NCBI RefSeq assembly: GCF_001183545.1
Contig: NZ_KQ236688.1
Coordinates: forward strand, 262,404-326,403
Direction: 5' to 3'
DNA length: 64,000 bases
From: Cellvibrio sp. pealriver
GTDB taxonomy: Bacteria; Pseudomonadota; Gammaproteobacteria; Pseudomonadales; Cellvibrionaceae
The number at the start of each line of letters is the position of its first letter. Within the stretch, counting starts at the first letter, position 1. Below, piece after piece: positions 35,499 through 44,133 of this stretch. Made by a program: the position numbers and the translations under genes. The notes beneath the pieces are model-generated. The model saw only the letters and a list, made by a program, of their open reading frames with translations. It did not search any database and had not been told where the DNA came from.

Positions 35499-37874
35499 TT
35501 AGAAATTGCCGCTGATGCCCAGTGCATAACTGCGTGCCGGTAAAGGCGCTTTGTCTTTCAGGAAGGATGCATGTACGCGCGCATACTCGTCTGTCAGATT
35601 GTTGCCTTTGACATAGATCTTCAGGTTGTCGCTGATGGCGTAACTGATTTGTGTGTCAACCAATGTGTACGCATCGGATGTGGTTTCCAGTGCAGCAATA
35701 TTGTTTTGTTCAAAATAATGTTGGCCGCTGATTTCTGCGCGCCATTTGCCCAGCTCGTATTCGGCTCTGGCACCAACGCGCAAAGGGGGAATACGCGGCA
35801 AATCGCTATTGCCTTCTAACGAATCTTTAAGTGTTGCGCGAATGTAGTCACTGGTGAGGCTCAGTTTTACGGCGGACGTGAACTGCCAAATTACTTCACC
35901 TTCAAAGCCATACAGTTCTGCATCTTGTGCTTGATAAATAAAAACGGGCAATTCACTTGCATGATCGTGATCATCTTCGCCTGCTTCTTCTGCGTGATCA
36001 TGCGCGTGTTCACTTTCGCGTGTCATACCGGTGTTAGCTAGGTAATAATAATCATCAATACGGTTGTAAAACGCGTTAAGGATAAAGCCGACATCGCCCT
36101 CAAATTTTCTTAATGACAGATCAATATTGTTGGATGTTTCGGGTTTCACTTCGCTGCGGGCCAGATCAAAATGGAACTCGCCATCTTCATCTTCTACTAG
36201 CGTCAGCAATGCGCCAACCTCGTATAAGCCTGAACCTATGTGCGGGCCAAATGACAATAACTCTGCAGCAGAAGGTGTTCTTTCGGCATGAGTGTAAGAG
36301 AGACCGATGTTATAACCGGGAGTGAAATCCCACACCAATCCGGCGGATGCACTGAATGGGGTTGATTCGTGATCGATAGAAAATACACGCAGATATTCTT
36401 GCGCGTGATCGTCATGCTCTTCGTGATCATGCGCGTTTAAATCTACTTGAAAATTATCCGCGCTGATTTTCACTTGCTCGATACGTGCGCCCAATTGCAC
36501 GAGAACATCGCCAAAGTGGCGTTCTTCCATTAATGCAATCGCCAGACTGTGGGTTGAACTGGGTGGCGTAAACGCTTCTGCACCAATAGCTTCAAAATCG
36601 GTATTTTTAAAATGAAAACTTAATGCACCGCGCCAATCTGCAATTGGGTGATGGAATAAATCAAGGCGCGCTTCCTGACTTTCATTTTTAAATGTTGTGC
36701 CCACTTCGCCATTTTCGATTTCACTGTGCTCGTAGTCAGTAAAACCAAAGCGGGAATTCACGGCGCTAAACCAATCGTGATCGAGTGAAAGTTCGCTCAG
36801 CAATTGCAGGCGGTCTTGTTTAAGGTCGGCATAGACATCCAGTTCTTCATCGCCGTGATTGTGACCGGGAATGCCGTATTGGCGTTCAAGATGCCCGTAG
36901 GAAATACCGACAAAACCCTCATCCATAATGTAGCTGGTGCCGAGGTTAAAACCCTTTGCTTCCGTTGATGAGTTGGCTAAACGATCTTCATTGTGCTCTG
37001 CGTGATTTTCTTCTTCGTGTTCTTCATGGGTTTCGATTTCTGCAGCGCCGGGAATTTTGTAATCGTCCGCTTTACGCCAAAAACCATCGAGGTGCACGCC
37101 AACACTCCCTATACCTGAGTTGCCGCTCGCGGATACCAGCTTGTCATTGGCAACGGAATCGCGTTCAAGCCGCCATTCGCCGTAGGTATCGGTTCCTTGC
37201 GGTACGCGGTCATCGACAATATTCACCACACCGCCAATAGCGCCGCTGCCATAAAACAGAGTGGCGGGGCCGCGCAGGATTTCAATCTGCCGTGCGGTAG
37301 AGGCTTCTGTCGCCACCGCATGGTCTGGGCCAACGCGCGACGCATCACCTGCATCCAAACCGTTTTGGGTGATGAGTACACGTGGACCTTCAAGGCCGCG
37401 GATGATTGGGCTGCTTGCCACAGGGCCGTAATAGCTGGAGTGCACGCCGACTTCGTTTTTGAGTGTTTCGCCAAGTGTCGCCGCTTGCCGTTCACGCAAC
37501 CGCTCACCACTCAACACGTTAACCGGTTGGGCAGATTCCATATTGGATGCATGCCAGGGCAGGCCAATTACGTTCACCACTTCTATTGCGGTGTTGCCCA
37601 GCACCAATTCGGTTTGTTGCGAACCTTGGGTGACATGAAAGGTTTTGTGCATAAACGATGGTGCTTTTACATGCAGTTCAACTTCCTTGCCGGGTTGGGC
37701 GGGAACCGTGAATTCACCTTTGTCATTGGCTTTGATGCGCAGGTTGGCACCGACGACTTCGAGTGTTGCCTGGGCGATTGGCTGCCCCATGTCATCGCGC
37801 ACCACGCCTTGTACTTGTGCCAGAGCGGATTGGCTGGCGGCAACTATCGCCATAAATAACAACGACTTTTTCAT
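35499..37874 (-). CDS. ZnuD-like TonB-dependent zinc receptor with His-rich loops
   Basis: 791 residues, GGAG before ATG, signal peptide cut after residue 19 (QSALA). Residues 20-105 form a carboxypeptidase-regulatory-like beta domain, followed by a TonB-type segment (EVVNVIGLP) and a plug (GETLKNEVGVHSSYYG, IEILRGPATLFYGSGAIGG, VNIVDDRVP). The barrel has three acidic/His clusters at about residues 280, 481 and 625 (EHEEENHAEHNED; HDHEEHDDHAQE; HAHDHAEEAGEDDHDH), as in ZnuD-type zinc receptors. A perfect Zur-type palindrome lies about 67 bp upstream. Zinc import across the outer membrane is therefore strongly suggested. Confidence 0.88.
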   Translation of the reverse strand: MKKSLLFMAIVAASQSALAQVQGVVRDDMGQPIAQATLEVVGANLRIKANDKGEFTVPAQPGKEVELHVKAPSFMHKTFHVTQGSQQTELVLGNTAIEVVNVIGLPWHASNMESAQPVNVLSGERLRERQAATLGETLKNEVGVHSSYYGPVASSPIIRGLEGPRVLITQNGLDAGDASRVGPDHAVATEASTARQIEILRGPATLFYGSGAIGGVVNIVDDRVPQGTDTYGEWRLERDSVANDKLVSASGNSGIGSVGVHLDGFWRKADDYKIPGAAEIETHEEHEEENHAEHNEDRLANSSTEAKGFNLGTSYIMDEGFVGISYGHLERQYGIPGHNHGDEELDVYADLKQDRLQLLSELSLDHDWFSAVNSRFGFTDYEHSEIENGEVGTTFKNESQEARLDLFHHPIADWRGALSFHFKNTDFEAIGAEAFTPPSSTHSLAIALMEERHFGDVLVQLGARIEQVKISADNFQVDLNAHDHEEHDDHAQEYLRVFSIDHESTPFSASAGLVWDFTPGYNIGLSYTHAERTPSAAELLSFGPHIGSGLYEVGALLTLVEDEDGEFHFDLARSEVKPETSNNIDLSLRKFEGDVGFILNAFYNRIDDYYYLANTGMTRESEHAHDHAEEAGEDDHDHASELPVFIYQAQDAELYGFEGEVIWQFTSAVKLSLTSDYIRATLKDSLEGNSDLPRIPPLRVGARAEYELGKWRAEISGQHYFEQNNIAALETTSDAYTLVDTQISYAISDNLKIYVKGNNLTDEYARVHASFLKDKAPLPARSYALGISGNF

Positions 37875-37940
37875 CTATTCACTCCGTATCAAACTGCTAA
37901 ATCGAAAAGGTTGCGCCGGACGGCAGCGTAATTTTGGTAA

Positions 37941-37955
37941 TGTTATATTATAACA
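37941..37955 (-). promoter_or_regulatory. Zur box
   Basis: TGTTATATTATAACA is a perfect 15-base palindrome around a central T and equals the core of the gammaproteobacterial Zur operator (GAAATGTTATA-N-TATAACATTTC). It lies 67 bp before the His-rich receptor start, so both zinc genes should be repressed by Zur when zinc is ample. Confidence 0.85.
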
Positions 37956-37968
37956 ATTTGGCGAACAA

Positions 37969-38055
37969 CCCGTCTTTTGGATGAGCAGCCAATCTTTCAA
38001 AAAAGCAATGAGTCTTTCAGAGGAACCGTTTTTAAAGGAGCAGCCCGTCTTTTGA
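37969..38055. repeat. 20-bp-phased TCTTT repeats between Zur box and riboswitch
   Basis: The motif CGTCTTTTGG starts at 37971, AATCTTTCAA at 37991 and AGTCTTTCAG at 38011, exactly 20 bp apart. A further CGTCTTTTGA starts at 38046. CCCGTCTTTTG (37969 and 38044) and GAGCAGCC (37983 and 38038) are also repeated. Regular spacing by two helical turns could mark a regulator site, or the stretch may be a decayed tandem repeat. Confidence 0.45.
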
Positions 38056-38169
38056 TGGTGAATCAGGGCGAGGATGAGGCGGAAATCCTATGCGCAATAG
38101 CGATGTCAGCGGGCTTATGGTTGGGATGAATTGGCGCTTGACTCACTTTGTCTAACCCCGTACCTTGCG

Positions 38170-38352
38170 CGCCGAGGTGTCTGATGGGTGATCATTCTTT
38201 GAACGGATGTAGCCAGGATCAGAGTCAATGGGAAGCCGGTGCGCGTGTCTATTCGTTGCATGATGAATAAAGACAAGCAATCCCGGCGCTGCCCCCGCAA
38301 CGGTAAATCGATGTTGTGTATCTGCATCGATGAGTCCGATACCAGCCTCAAT
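38170..38352 (+). ncRNA. Cobalamin (B12) riboswitch
   Basis: All core elements are visible: GAGGTG on the 5' side (about 38174), GGGAAGCCGGTG (about 38230), the highly conserved CGCTGCCCCCGCAACGGTAA (38287-38306, 20 bases) and the B12-box GAGTCCGATACC-AGCCTC (38332-38349), whose CCTC pairs with GAGG of the 5' side as P1. An extended hairpin (GTCTATTC/GAATAAAGAC, about 38247-38273) is inserted between the GGTG and CCGG elements. It precedes the BtuB-like receptor gene by about 140 bases and should shut it off when adenosylcobalamin is plentiful. Confidence 0.93.
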
Positions 38353-38459
38353 AACAGAGCCATGCTCTTAATTGTTCACGATGTCGCGGAGGGCTACATC
38401 GGTGGAAATCTGTGTATTTTTACGGGCTATGCCCGTTGCATCTTTTTCCGCTTTCCCTC

Positions 38460-38484
38460 CCTCATCCCTAATTCAGGATTGAGG
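38460..38484 (+). promoter_or_regulatory. RBS-sequestering hairpin of the riboswitch leader
   Basis: CCTCATCC (38460-38467) pairs with GGATTGAGG (38476-38484, one bulged base). The GAGG is the ribosome-binding site of the receptor, six bases before ATG 38491. This looks like the expression platform through which the B12 aptamer blocks translation. Confidence 0.6.
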
Positions 38485-38490
38485 AATCTC

Positions 38491-40476
38491 ATGTTTTCTA
38501 AAACTACTCTGTTCACACTCATGCATGCGGGCGCTGCTATTGTTGCTGTAAGTTCTGCGCCGGTATTTGCAGCAGACAAAAAAGCCGACGATAAAACCAG
38601 CACTAAAAAACTGGAAACGGTTTACGTCAGCGCAACGCGCAGTGAAACGGCGCAAATGCCGGTGGCAACACAAATCAAGATCATTACCGACGAAGAAATT
38701 CGTATCAGTGGTGCGAAGTTGTTATCGGAAGTGCTGCGCACCCAAGCGGGTATTCAATTAACCGATTCCGATGGCAGCGGTGCGCGTAATGTAACTGTAT
38801 CCATGCGCGGCTTGTCGGGTGCCAATAATGTGCTGGTGTTGGTAGATGGCCGTAAATTAAATAATCCATCGCTTGCTGCGCCTGCGTTAAATACGGTTGC
38901 GTTGAAAGATATTGAGCGAATTGAAATTGTGCAGGGCAGTGCCGGTGTGCTGTATGGCGATCAAGCGGTTGGTGGTGTTATCAACATCATTACCAAACGT
39001 GCTGCAGCCGGTGAAACCGATGGGGTACTCAGCGCCGCAACCGGTTCGGATAATCTGGAAGATTACAGCGCGCGCGTTGGTCAGGGTTTTGAAAATGGTG
39101 TTAGCTATAACCTGTCTGCACAAAAACGTAATGCCGATAATTATCGCGACAACAACCAGTCTGCCTACGAAAATGTAATGGCGAGTGTTCGCTACGATGC
39201 GAAATACGGTTTTATTTTTCTCGATGGACAGCAAGTAAAAGATAAGTTGCGCTTGCCTGGCACCATCAGCGACGGGCAAGCCGCTGTTGATCGCCGCCAC
39301 ACGGATTCGCCTAATGATTACAGCAATCAAGACACTGATAATTGGCGCGTTGGCGGAGGCGTTGATTTTTCAGAGCACTGGCAGTTACAAGCGGAATATT
39401 CTGATCGCAATGAAGAAGGTATTTATTTTTACGATGATTATTGGGGCGGCGATACTCCGGCACCCACAGAATATTCTGTGCGCGTTAAAAGTTTTACACC
39501 ACGCTTGATCGGTGAATATGCAACAGCGAATGGCACCGCGATCGCAACCCTGGGGTATGACCACCTGGATAGCGAATATGAAAGCAATAATCTATGGGCT
39601 CCCGTCAACTCCAGCCAGCAACAACATAGTTATTACGCGCAATTGGTTTATCCATTGTTGCCAAAGTTGACAGCGACTTTGGGCGCGCGTCAGTCTGAAG
39701 TGCAAGATGAAAATCAAGGTGCGGTTGAAGTCTTGAAACAAGAAGATGATTTGACCGCAAGTGAGTTTGGTTTGAACTATCAATTGACGGATTCCTGGCG
39801 GGCATTTGGCCGCTTCTCGGAAAGCTTCCGTTTTGCCAACGCAGACGAAAATGGTTTGGTAGCGAAAGATGTTGTTTTTTTGCAGCCGCAAACCGGTGAA
39901 TCATTTGAAATAGGTACCCAGTGGCAGTCTGCTGCTGCCAGTGTCAGCTACTCGCTTTACAGCATGACCTTGAATGATGAAATTGTTTACGACAGCACAG
40001 TTGCAAACAATAAATTTTACAATGGTGCGAATATCAATTTACCGGATTCAGAACGTAAAGGTTTTATGCTGGATGTAAACTCTGCAATCAGCAAAGAGTT
40101 GTTTTTGCGTTTCAACTACACTTTTACCGATGCAGAAGTCGTTGATGGTCTTTTTGATGGTAAAGAAGTGCCGTTTGTTGCGGAGCATAGCGGTAGTGCA
40201 GCAGTGGTATTTACACCGATTGATTCGTTAAACCTCACCTTGGAAAGTATTTATACCGGTTCGCGCTACAGGGCAAATGATGAAGCTAACAGCGCGCCGC
40301 GTTTAGACGCATTAGTGGTGTTCAATACGGCCGTTAATTATCAATATGACCAATGGGAGTTCGGTGCCCGTATCAATAATATTACCAATGAACTCTATGC
40401 GGGTTTGCATTCCGTATGGGGTCAATATCCCCAGCCAGAGCGTAACTATGAGGCAAGTATTAGCTATCGCTTCTAA
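38491..40476 (+). CDS. btuB: BtuB-like TonB-dependent cobalamin receptor
   Basis: 661 residues from ATG 38491, GAGG upstream. The frame is open back to 38239, but that part is the riboswitch leader. Signal peptide ends near residue 27 (APVFA); TonB box ETVYVSATRSE follows. The plug has TQIKIITDEEIRISGAKLL, VSMRGLSGANNVLVLVDGRK and IERIEIVQGSAGVLYGDQAV. The short barrel (about 520 residues) matches BtuB/colicin-type receptors (COG4206) and ends SISYRF. Control by a cobalamin riboswitch plus downstream cobO and cobQ indicate corrinoid uptake. Symbol by family and context. Confidence 0.85.
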   Translation: MFSKTTLFTLMHAGAAIVAVSSAPVFAADKKADDKTSTKKLETVYVSATRSETAQMPVATQIKIITDEEIRISGAKLLSEVLRTQAGIQLTDSDGSGARNVTVSMRGLSGANNVLVLVDGRKLNNPSLAAPALNTVALKDIERIEIVQGSAGVLYGDQAVGGVINIITKRAAAGETDGVLSAATGSDNLEDYSARVGQGFENGVSYNLSAQKRNADNYRDNNQSAYENVMASVRYDAKYGFIFLDGQQVKDKLRLPGTISDGQAAVDRRHTDSPNDYSNQDTDNWRVGGGVDFSEHWQLQAEYSDRNEEGIYFYDDYWGGDTPAPTEYSVRVKSFTPRLIGEYATANGTAIATLGYDHLDSEYESNNLWAPVNSSQQQHSYYAQLVYPLLPKLTATLGARQSEVQDENQGAVEVLKQEDDLTASEFGLNYQLTDSWRAFGRFSESFRFANADENGLVAKDVVFLQPQTGESFEIGTQWQSAAASVSYSLYSMTLNDEIVYDSTVANNKFYNGANINLPDSERKGFMLDVNSAISKELFLRFNYTFTDAEVVDGLFDGKEVPFVAEHSGSAAVVFTPIDSLNLTLESIYTGSRYRANDEANSAPRLDALVVFNTAVNYQYDQWEFGARINNITNELYAGLHSVWGQYPQPERNYEASISYRF

Positions 40477-40506
40477 TGGCAATTAACCTGTTTACTTGTT
40501 AACGTG

Positions 40507-40544
40507 ATGCCTTCAAGTGCTGCTTGAAGGCATTTTTCTTTTTT
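40507..40544 (+). terminator. Strong terminator between btuB and cobO
   Basis: ATGCCTTCAAG (40507-40517) and CTTGAAGGCAT (40523-40533) form a perfect 11-bp stem with a 5-base loop, followed by TTTTCTTTTTT. It would separate transcription of the receptor from the two adenosylcobalamin biosynthesis genes. Confidence 0.9.
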
Positions 40545-40561
40545 GATTAATGGAGGTTTCC

Positions 40562-41200
40562 ATGACCCATGATGCGAATGACAATAGTGATAAAGCCCAG
40601 CGTCATAAAGAACGCATGCAACAACGCAAAGAAATTGTTGATGCCGCAATTGCGCGCGCCGACGAAGAGCGCGGCGTTGTCATCGTACTGACTGGCGATG
40701 GCAAAGGTAAAAGCTCATCGGGTTTTGGCACTGCACTGCGCTGCCTTGGCCATGGCTACAAAGTCGCTATCGTGCAATTTATTAAAGGCACCTGGGAGTG
40801 CGGTGAAAAAAACTTTTTAACGGAAAGTATTTTTCGCGGTGATTCGCCCAAGCTTGAGTATTTTGTGATGGGTACAGGTTTTACCTGGGAAACCCAAAAT
40901 GCCGAGCAAGATAAAGCAGCTGCTGAAAAAGTATGGGCAGAGTGCGAGCATGTATTTCGCGATCCGGACATCCATTTGGTGTTGTTGGATGAATTGACCT
41001 ATATGTTGAACTTTAAATATCTCGACAAAGATAAAGTGATCGACGCAATACAGAATCGCCCGCGCAACCAAAACGTGATTATCACCGGTCGTGGCGCTAA
41101 AAAATATCTGGAAGATTTAGCGGATACCTTCAGTGAAGTTAAATCAGTCAAGCATGCTTTTAATGCCGGTGTGAAAGCACAAAAGGGTATTGAGTGGTAA
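40562..41200 (+). CDS. cobO: Cob(I)yrinic acid a,c-diamide adenosyltransferase
   Basis: 212 residues from ATG 40562, seven bases after GGAGG. The CobO/BtuR type is clear: an N-terminal helical stretch ending ARADEERGVVIVLTG, P-loop TGDGKGKSSSGFGTALR, VAIVQFIKGTWECGE, FVMGTGFTW, DIHLVLLDELTYMLN and VIITGRGAKKYLEDLAD. It adds the 5'-deoxyadenosyl group from ATP to cob(I)alamin or cobyrinate precursors. With cobQ it forms the end of a corrinoid salvage or biosynthesis path served by the adjacent receptor. Confidence 0.94.
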   Translation: MTHDANDNSDKAQRHKERMQQRKEIVDAAIARADEERGVVIVLTGDGKGKSSSGFGTALRCLGHGYKVAIVQFIKGTWECGEKNFLTESIFRGDSPKLEYFVMGTGFTWETQNAEQDKAAAEKVWAECEHVFRDPDIHLVLLDELTYMLNFKYLDKDKVIDAIQNRPRNQNVIITGRGAKKYLEDLADTFSEVKSVKHAFNAGVKAQKGIEW

Positions 41201-41209
41201 TGTTGCAAC

Positions 41210-42736
41210 ATGCCTAAAAAATCCAAAACCCTAATGGTGCAAGGCGCTACAACCATAATGGTGCAGGGCACCACGTCTGATGCCGGTAAAACCACATTGG
41301 TCGCTGCGCTCTGCCGCATCTTAAAAAAGCGCGGTGTTTCTGTCGTTCCCTTCAAGCCACAAAATATGGCTCTCAATTCTGCTGTTACTGTCGATGGTGG
41401 CGAGATCGGCCGTGCACAAGCATTGCAAGCGCAGGCTGCAGGCTTGCAACCGCATACGGATATGAATCCTATCCTGATTAAACCGACCAGCGACACCAAA
41501 GCACAGATAATTGTGCAGGGAAAAGCCATTACGGATATGGATGCAGCGGTTTACCATGATTACAAAACCCGTGCGATGGAATTTGTAGTGGATTCCTATC
41601 AACGGCTGCAAGCGCAGTACGATGTCATTGTGGTGGAAGGTGCAGGTAGCCCGGCAGAAATTAATTTGCGTGAGCGCGATATTGCCAATATGGGTTTTGC
41701 GGAAGCGGTAGATTGCCCGGTTATTTTAATTGCCGACATTGACCGTGGCGGTGTGTTCGCGCATTTGGTTGGCACGCTTGAATTATTGAGTGAATCAGAG
41801 CGTGCCCGTGTTGTCGGTTTTGTGATTAATCGTTTCCGTGGCGATATGGGGTTGTTGCAATCCGGCCTTGATTGGTTGGAGCAAAAAACCGGAAAACCGG
41901 TGCTGGGTGTAATCCCTTATTTTCACGGTTTGTATTTGGATGCTGAAGATGCGCTTACGCAACACGCGCGTAAACCGGATGCAATGTTACGTGTTGCAGT
42001 ATTGGCGTTGCCTCGCATTTCCAATCACACAGACTTTGACAGTTTGCGTTTGCATCCGCAAATCGATTTTTCCTGGGTGGGGCCAAAGCAAAAAATTCCT
42101 CCCTGTGATTTGCTGATTATTCCCGGTAGTAAAAACGTGCGTGCGGATTTACAGTTTTTGCGTGACCAATCATGGGAGCCCCAAATAAAAACCCATTTAC
42201 GCTATGGTGGAAAACTAATAGGAATATGCGGTGGGTTCCAAATGCTGGGATCGTATATCCATGACCCCTTGGGTATTGAGTCTGCACCGGGAAGTTCAAC
42301 GGGGTTGAATTATTTTGCAATGACAACACAGTTAGAATCCCATAAACAACTGCAGCAATGTCGGGGTTATCTGTGGAATAAACACACTGCAATTGTTGGT
42401 TATGAAATTCATTGTGGTGTCAGCCGTGGTGCGGCCTTGCAGCAACCTGCGGCATATTTGTATCAGGGTGACAATCTGGTGGCAGAGGGCGCAATCAGTG
42501 ATGACGGGCAAATCCTGGGGACTTATGTGCATGGTATTTTTGATCAGCCGGAAGCTTTGGCCCAATTGCTGGAGTGGGCAGGATTACCTACAGACAATGG
42601 ACAGTCTATTCAGCTATCAATCGATACCTTGCGTGAAGAGTCTATCGAGCGGCTCGCTACAGGTGTAGAGCAGGCTTTGCGGCCCGATTTTTTAGCGGAT
42701 TTAGTCGCCGGACATTCATCCGATGTGTTTATGTAA
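41210..42736 (+). CDS. cobQ: Cobyric acid synthase, glutamine-hydrolysing, with an 8-residue N-terminal duplication
   Basis: 508 residues. The synthetase half starts with the P-loop [18 protein letters not shown] and includes [29 protein letters not shown] and [15 protein letters not shown]. The glutamine amidotransferase half has [15 protein letters not shown] with the catalytic Cys and the late His in GTYVHGIFD. It amidates four side chains of adenosyl-cobyrinate diamide. Odd: residues 8-15 (LMVQGATT) and 16-23 (IMVQGTTS) are a tandem copy, from a 24-bp duplication at 41231-41278; normal CobQ has one copy. The gap after cobO is 9 bp. Confidence 0.94.
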   Translation: MPKKSKTLMVQGATTIMVQGTTSDAGKTTLVAALCRILKKRGVSVVPFKPQNMALNSAVTVDGGEIGRAQALQAQAAGLQPHTDMNPILIKPTSDTKAQIIVQGKAITDMDAAVYHDYKTRAMEFVVDSYQRLQAQYDVIVVEGAGSPAEINLRERDIANMGFAEAVDCPVILIADIDRGGVFAHLVGTLELLSESERARVVGFVINRFRGDMGLLQSGLDWLEQKTGKPVLGVIPYFHGLYLDAEDALTQHARKPDAMLRVAVLALPRISNHTDFDSLRLHPQIDFSWVGPKQKIPPCDLLIIPGSKNVRADLQFLRDQSWEPQIKTHLRYGGKLIGICGGFQMLGSYIHDPLGIESAPGSSTGLNYFAMTTQLESHKQLQQCRGYLWNKHTAIVGYEIHCGVSRGAALQQPAAYLYQGDNLVAEGAISDDGQILGTYVHGIFDQPEALAQLLEWAGLPTDNGQSIQLSIDTLREESIERLATGVEQALRPDFLADLVAGHSSDVFM

Positions 42737-42750
42737 ATGACATACACAGG

Positions 42751-42784
42751 TAAATAACGTACCTATATAAATAACGCACTTATG
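42751..42784. repeat. 17-bp tandem repeat after cobQ
   Basis: TAAATAACGTACCTATA (42751-42767) is followed directly by TAAATAACGCACTTATG (42768-42784), 13 of 17 bases identical. Flanking ATGTAAATGACATAC resembles a further decayed unit. It lies in the promoter region of the gene at 42870. Confidence 0.6.
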
Positions 42785-42869
42785 TAAAGCCCGGCAGGGA
42801 AAATTTTAACGATTATACTTTTATGGAGTTGGGTGTAGGGCTTATTGGTTAGCGTTAAGGAGCGCTGTT

Positions 42870-44117
42870 ATGCGACGAATTTTATTAACACTGTTATCCG
42901 CTATTCTCGCCGTGGATTCAGCAGCCCAAGCAGATAGCGAGCAGCCCCATAAGACCCATGTGGTAAATCTTGCCACTAATATTTCCTCATCGTTTACGTC
43001 GGATTTACCCGTGGGCAGCGAGCAAACGCTACTGCCTCATCTGCAGTGTATCTTCAAGCAAATGGCACGCGATTACAGTGTGCAAGTGATTCCTTGGCGG
43101 CGCGCCTATCAGGATGTCAAAAGTAATCGCATCGACGGTTTTTTTACCGCCATCCCCATGCGCCAAATCGACCCCTACGCTGTCTTGTCTGCTCCTATGG
43201 TGCTGGAAAATTGGTATTGGTTCTGGCGCGCAGACACTATTGCTCCTGAATCCTGGCGTGAGGGTTATAAGCTTGGGTCAATTTTGGGGAGCCAACAAGA
43301 AACCTGGTTGGCAGAGGCGGGTTACCCTGTGGATATGAGCGCAAATAATTTGCCGCAGCTGATCAGGTTATTACAGGGCAAACGCATCGATGTGATATTG
43401 GCGGACCGGGAAAATTTTTTACATGCCGCCAAGGAATTAAAAGTAGATCCTAATCATTTCCAATCCCGTTTTTTTCGCTATGTGCCTTTGGGGGTTTACT
43501 TCAATGAACAGTTTCTCGATCAAAATCCGGATTTTCTGCCGCGATTTAATCAGCACATAACCGGTTGTGCGACAGCTCAGTTTGCCGTAACAGACTATGA
43601 GCAGCAACTCATAAGAGAATTGCTTTTCCGTAAAATTGAACGCTGGAAACGCTTACCAAAATTGGAGTCTGCGCTCAAAAAGCACAATGCAAAAAATCGC
43701 TCTTTGAGCAAGCGCGATATTCTTGAGCGCGATAAAAAATGGACAAACGCTTTTTTGCAGGACGATTTTTCCTATTCATTGGATTTGGTTGATCAGGAAT
43801 TGTCGGCGCAATTGCGCGAAATTAAAAAGCAATCACAGGATGTGATCACTGAAATTATAGTGACAGATGAACGCGGTATTAATGTTGCCATCAGTGATAT
43901 GACATCAGACTACTGGCAAGGCGATGAAGAAAAGTTCACTAAAGTGTTTGGCAAGCCTGCTAATACCTTGCACTTTGGTGCAATCAGTTACGATGAATCC
44001 ACTAAACGTTTTCAACTTCACATCAGCGTACCTTTACAAAGCGAAAAAGAGTTTGAGTCTACAGGCGTAATGGTGTTCGGAGTCGATGTAGAAAAAGTGC
44101 TTTCGCAGACGCAGTAA
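42870..44117 (+). CDS. Periplasmic solute-binding-like sensor with C-terminal Cache/PAS-like domain
   Basis: 415 residues, AAGGAG seven bases before ATG, signal peptide cut near residue 20 (AVDSAAQA). Residues 30-245 resemble SBP_bac_3 amino-acid-binding proteins (HLQCIFKQMARDYSVQVIPW, NRIDGFFTAI, YKLGSILGSQQETWLAEAG, LLQGKRIDVILADREN). After a charged helical linker, residues 300-412 look like an extracytoplasmic PAS/Cache domain (EIIVTDERGINVAISDMTSD and FGVDVEKVL). Such fusions are usually attached to signalling outputs, but no membrane anchor or kinase domain follows. It may partner the adjacent histidine kinase, which ends 16 bp away on the other strand. Confidence 0.65.
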   Translation: MRRILLTLLSAILAVDSAAQADSEQPHKTHVVNLATNISSSFTSDLPVGSEQTLLPHLQCIFKQMARDYSVQVIPWRRAYQDVKSNRIDGFFTAIPMRQIDPYAVLSAPMVLENWYWFWRADTIAPESWREGYKLGSILGSQQETWLAEAGYPVDMSANNLPQLIRLLQGKRIDVILADRENFLHAAKELKVDPNHFQSRFFRYVPLGVYFNEQFLDQNPDFLPRFNQHITGCATAQFAVTDYEQQLIRELLFRKIERWKRLPKLESALKKHNAKNRSLSKRDILERDKKWTNAFLQDDFSYSLDLVDQELSAQLREIKKQSQDVITEIIVTDERGINVAISDMTSDYWQGDEEKFTKVFGKPANTLHFGAISYDESTKRFQLHISVPLQSEKEFESTGVMVFGVDVEKVLSQTQ

Positions 44118-44133
44118 CGGGTAATTGCCTCAC

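Noticed and set aside
38239-38490. 84-residue N-terminal extension of the BtuB-like receptor
   Set aside because: It would translate the cobalamin riboswitch; the signal peptide and ribosome-binding site place the start at 38491.
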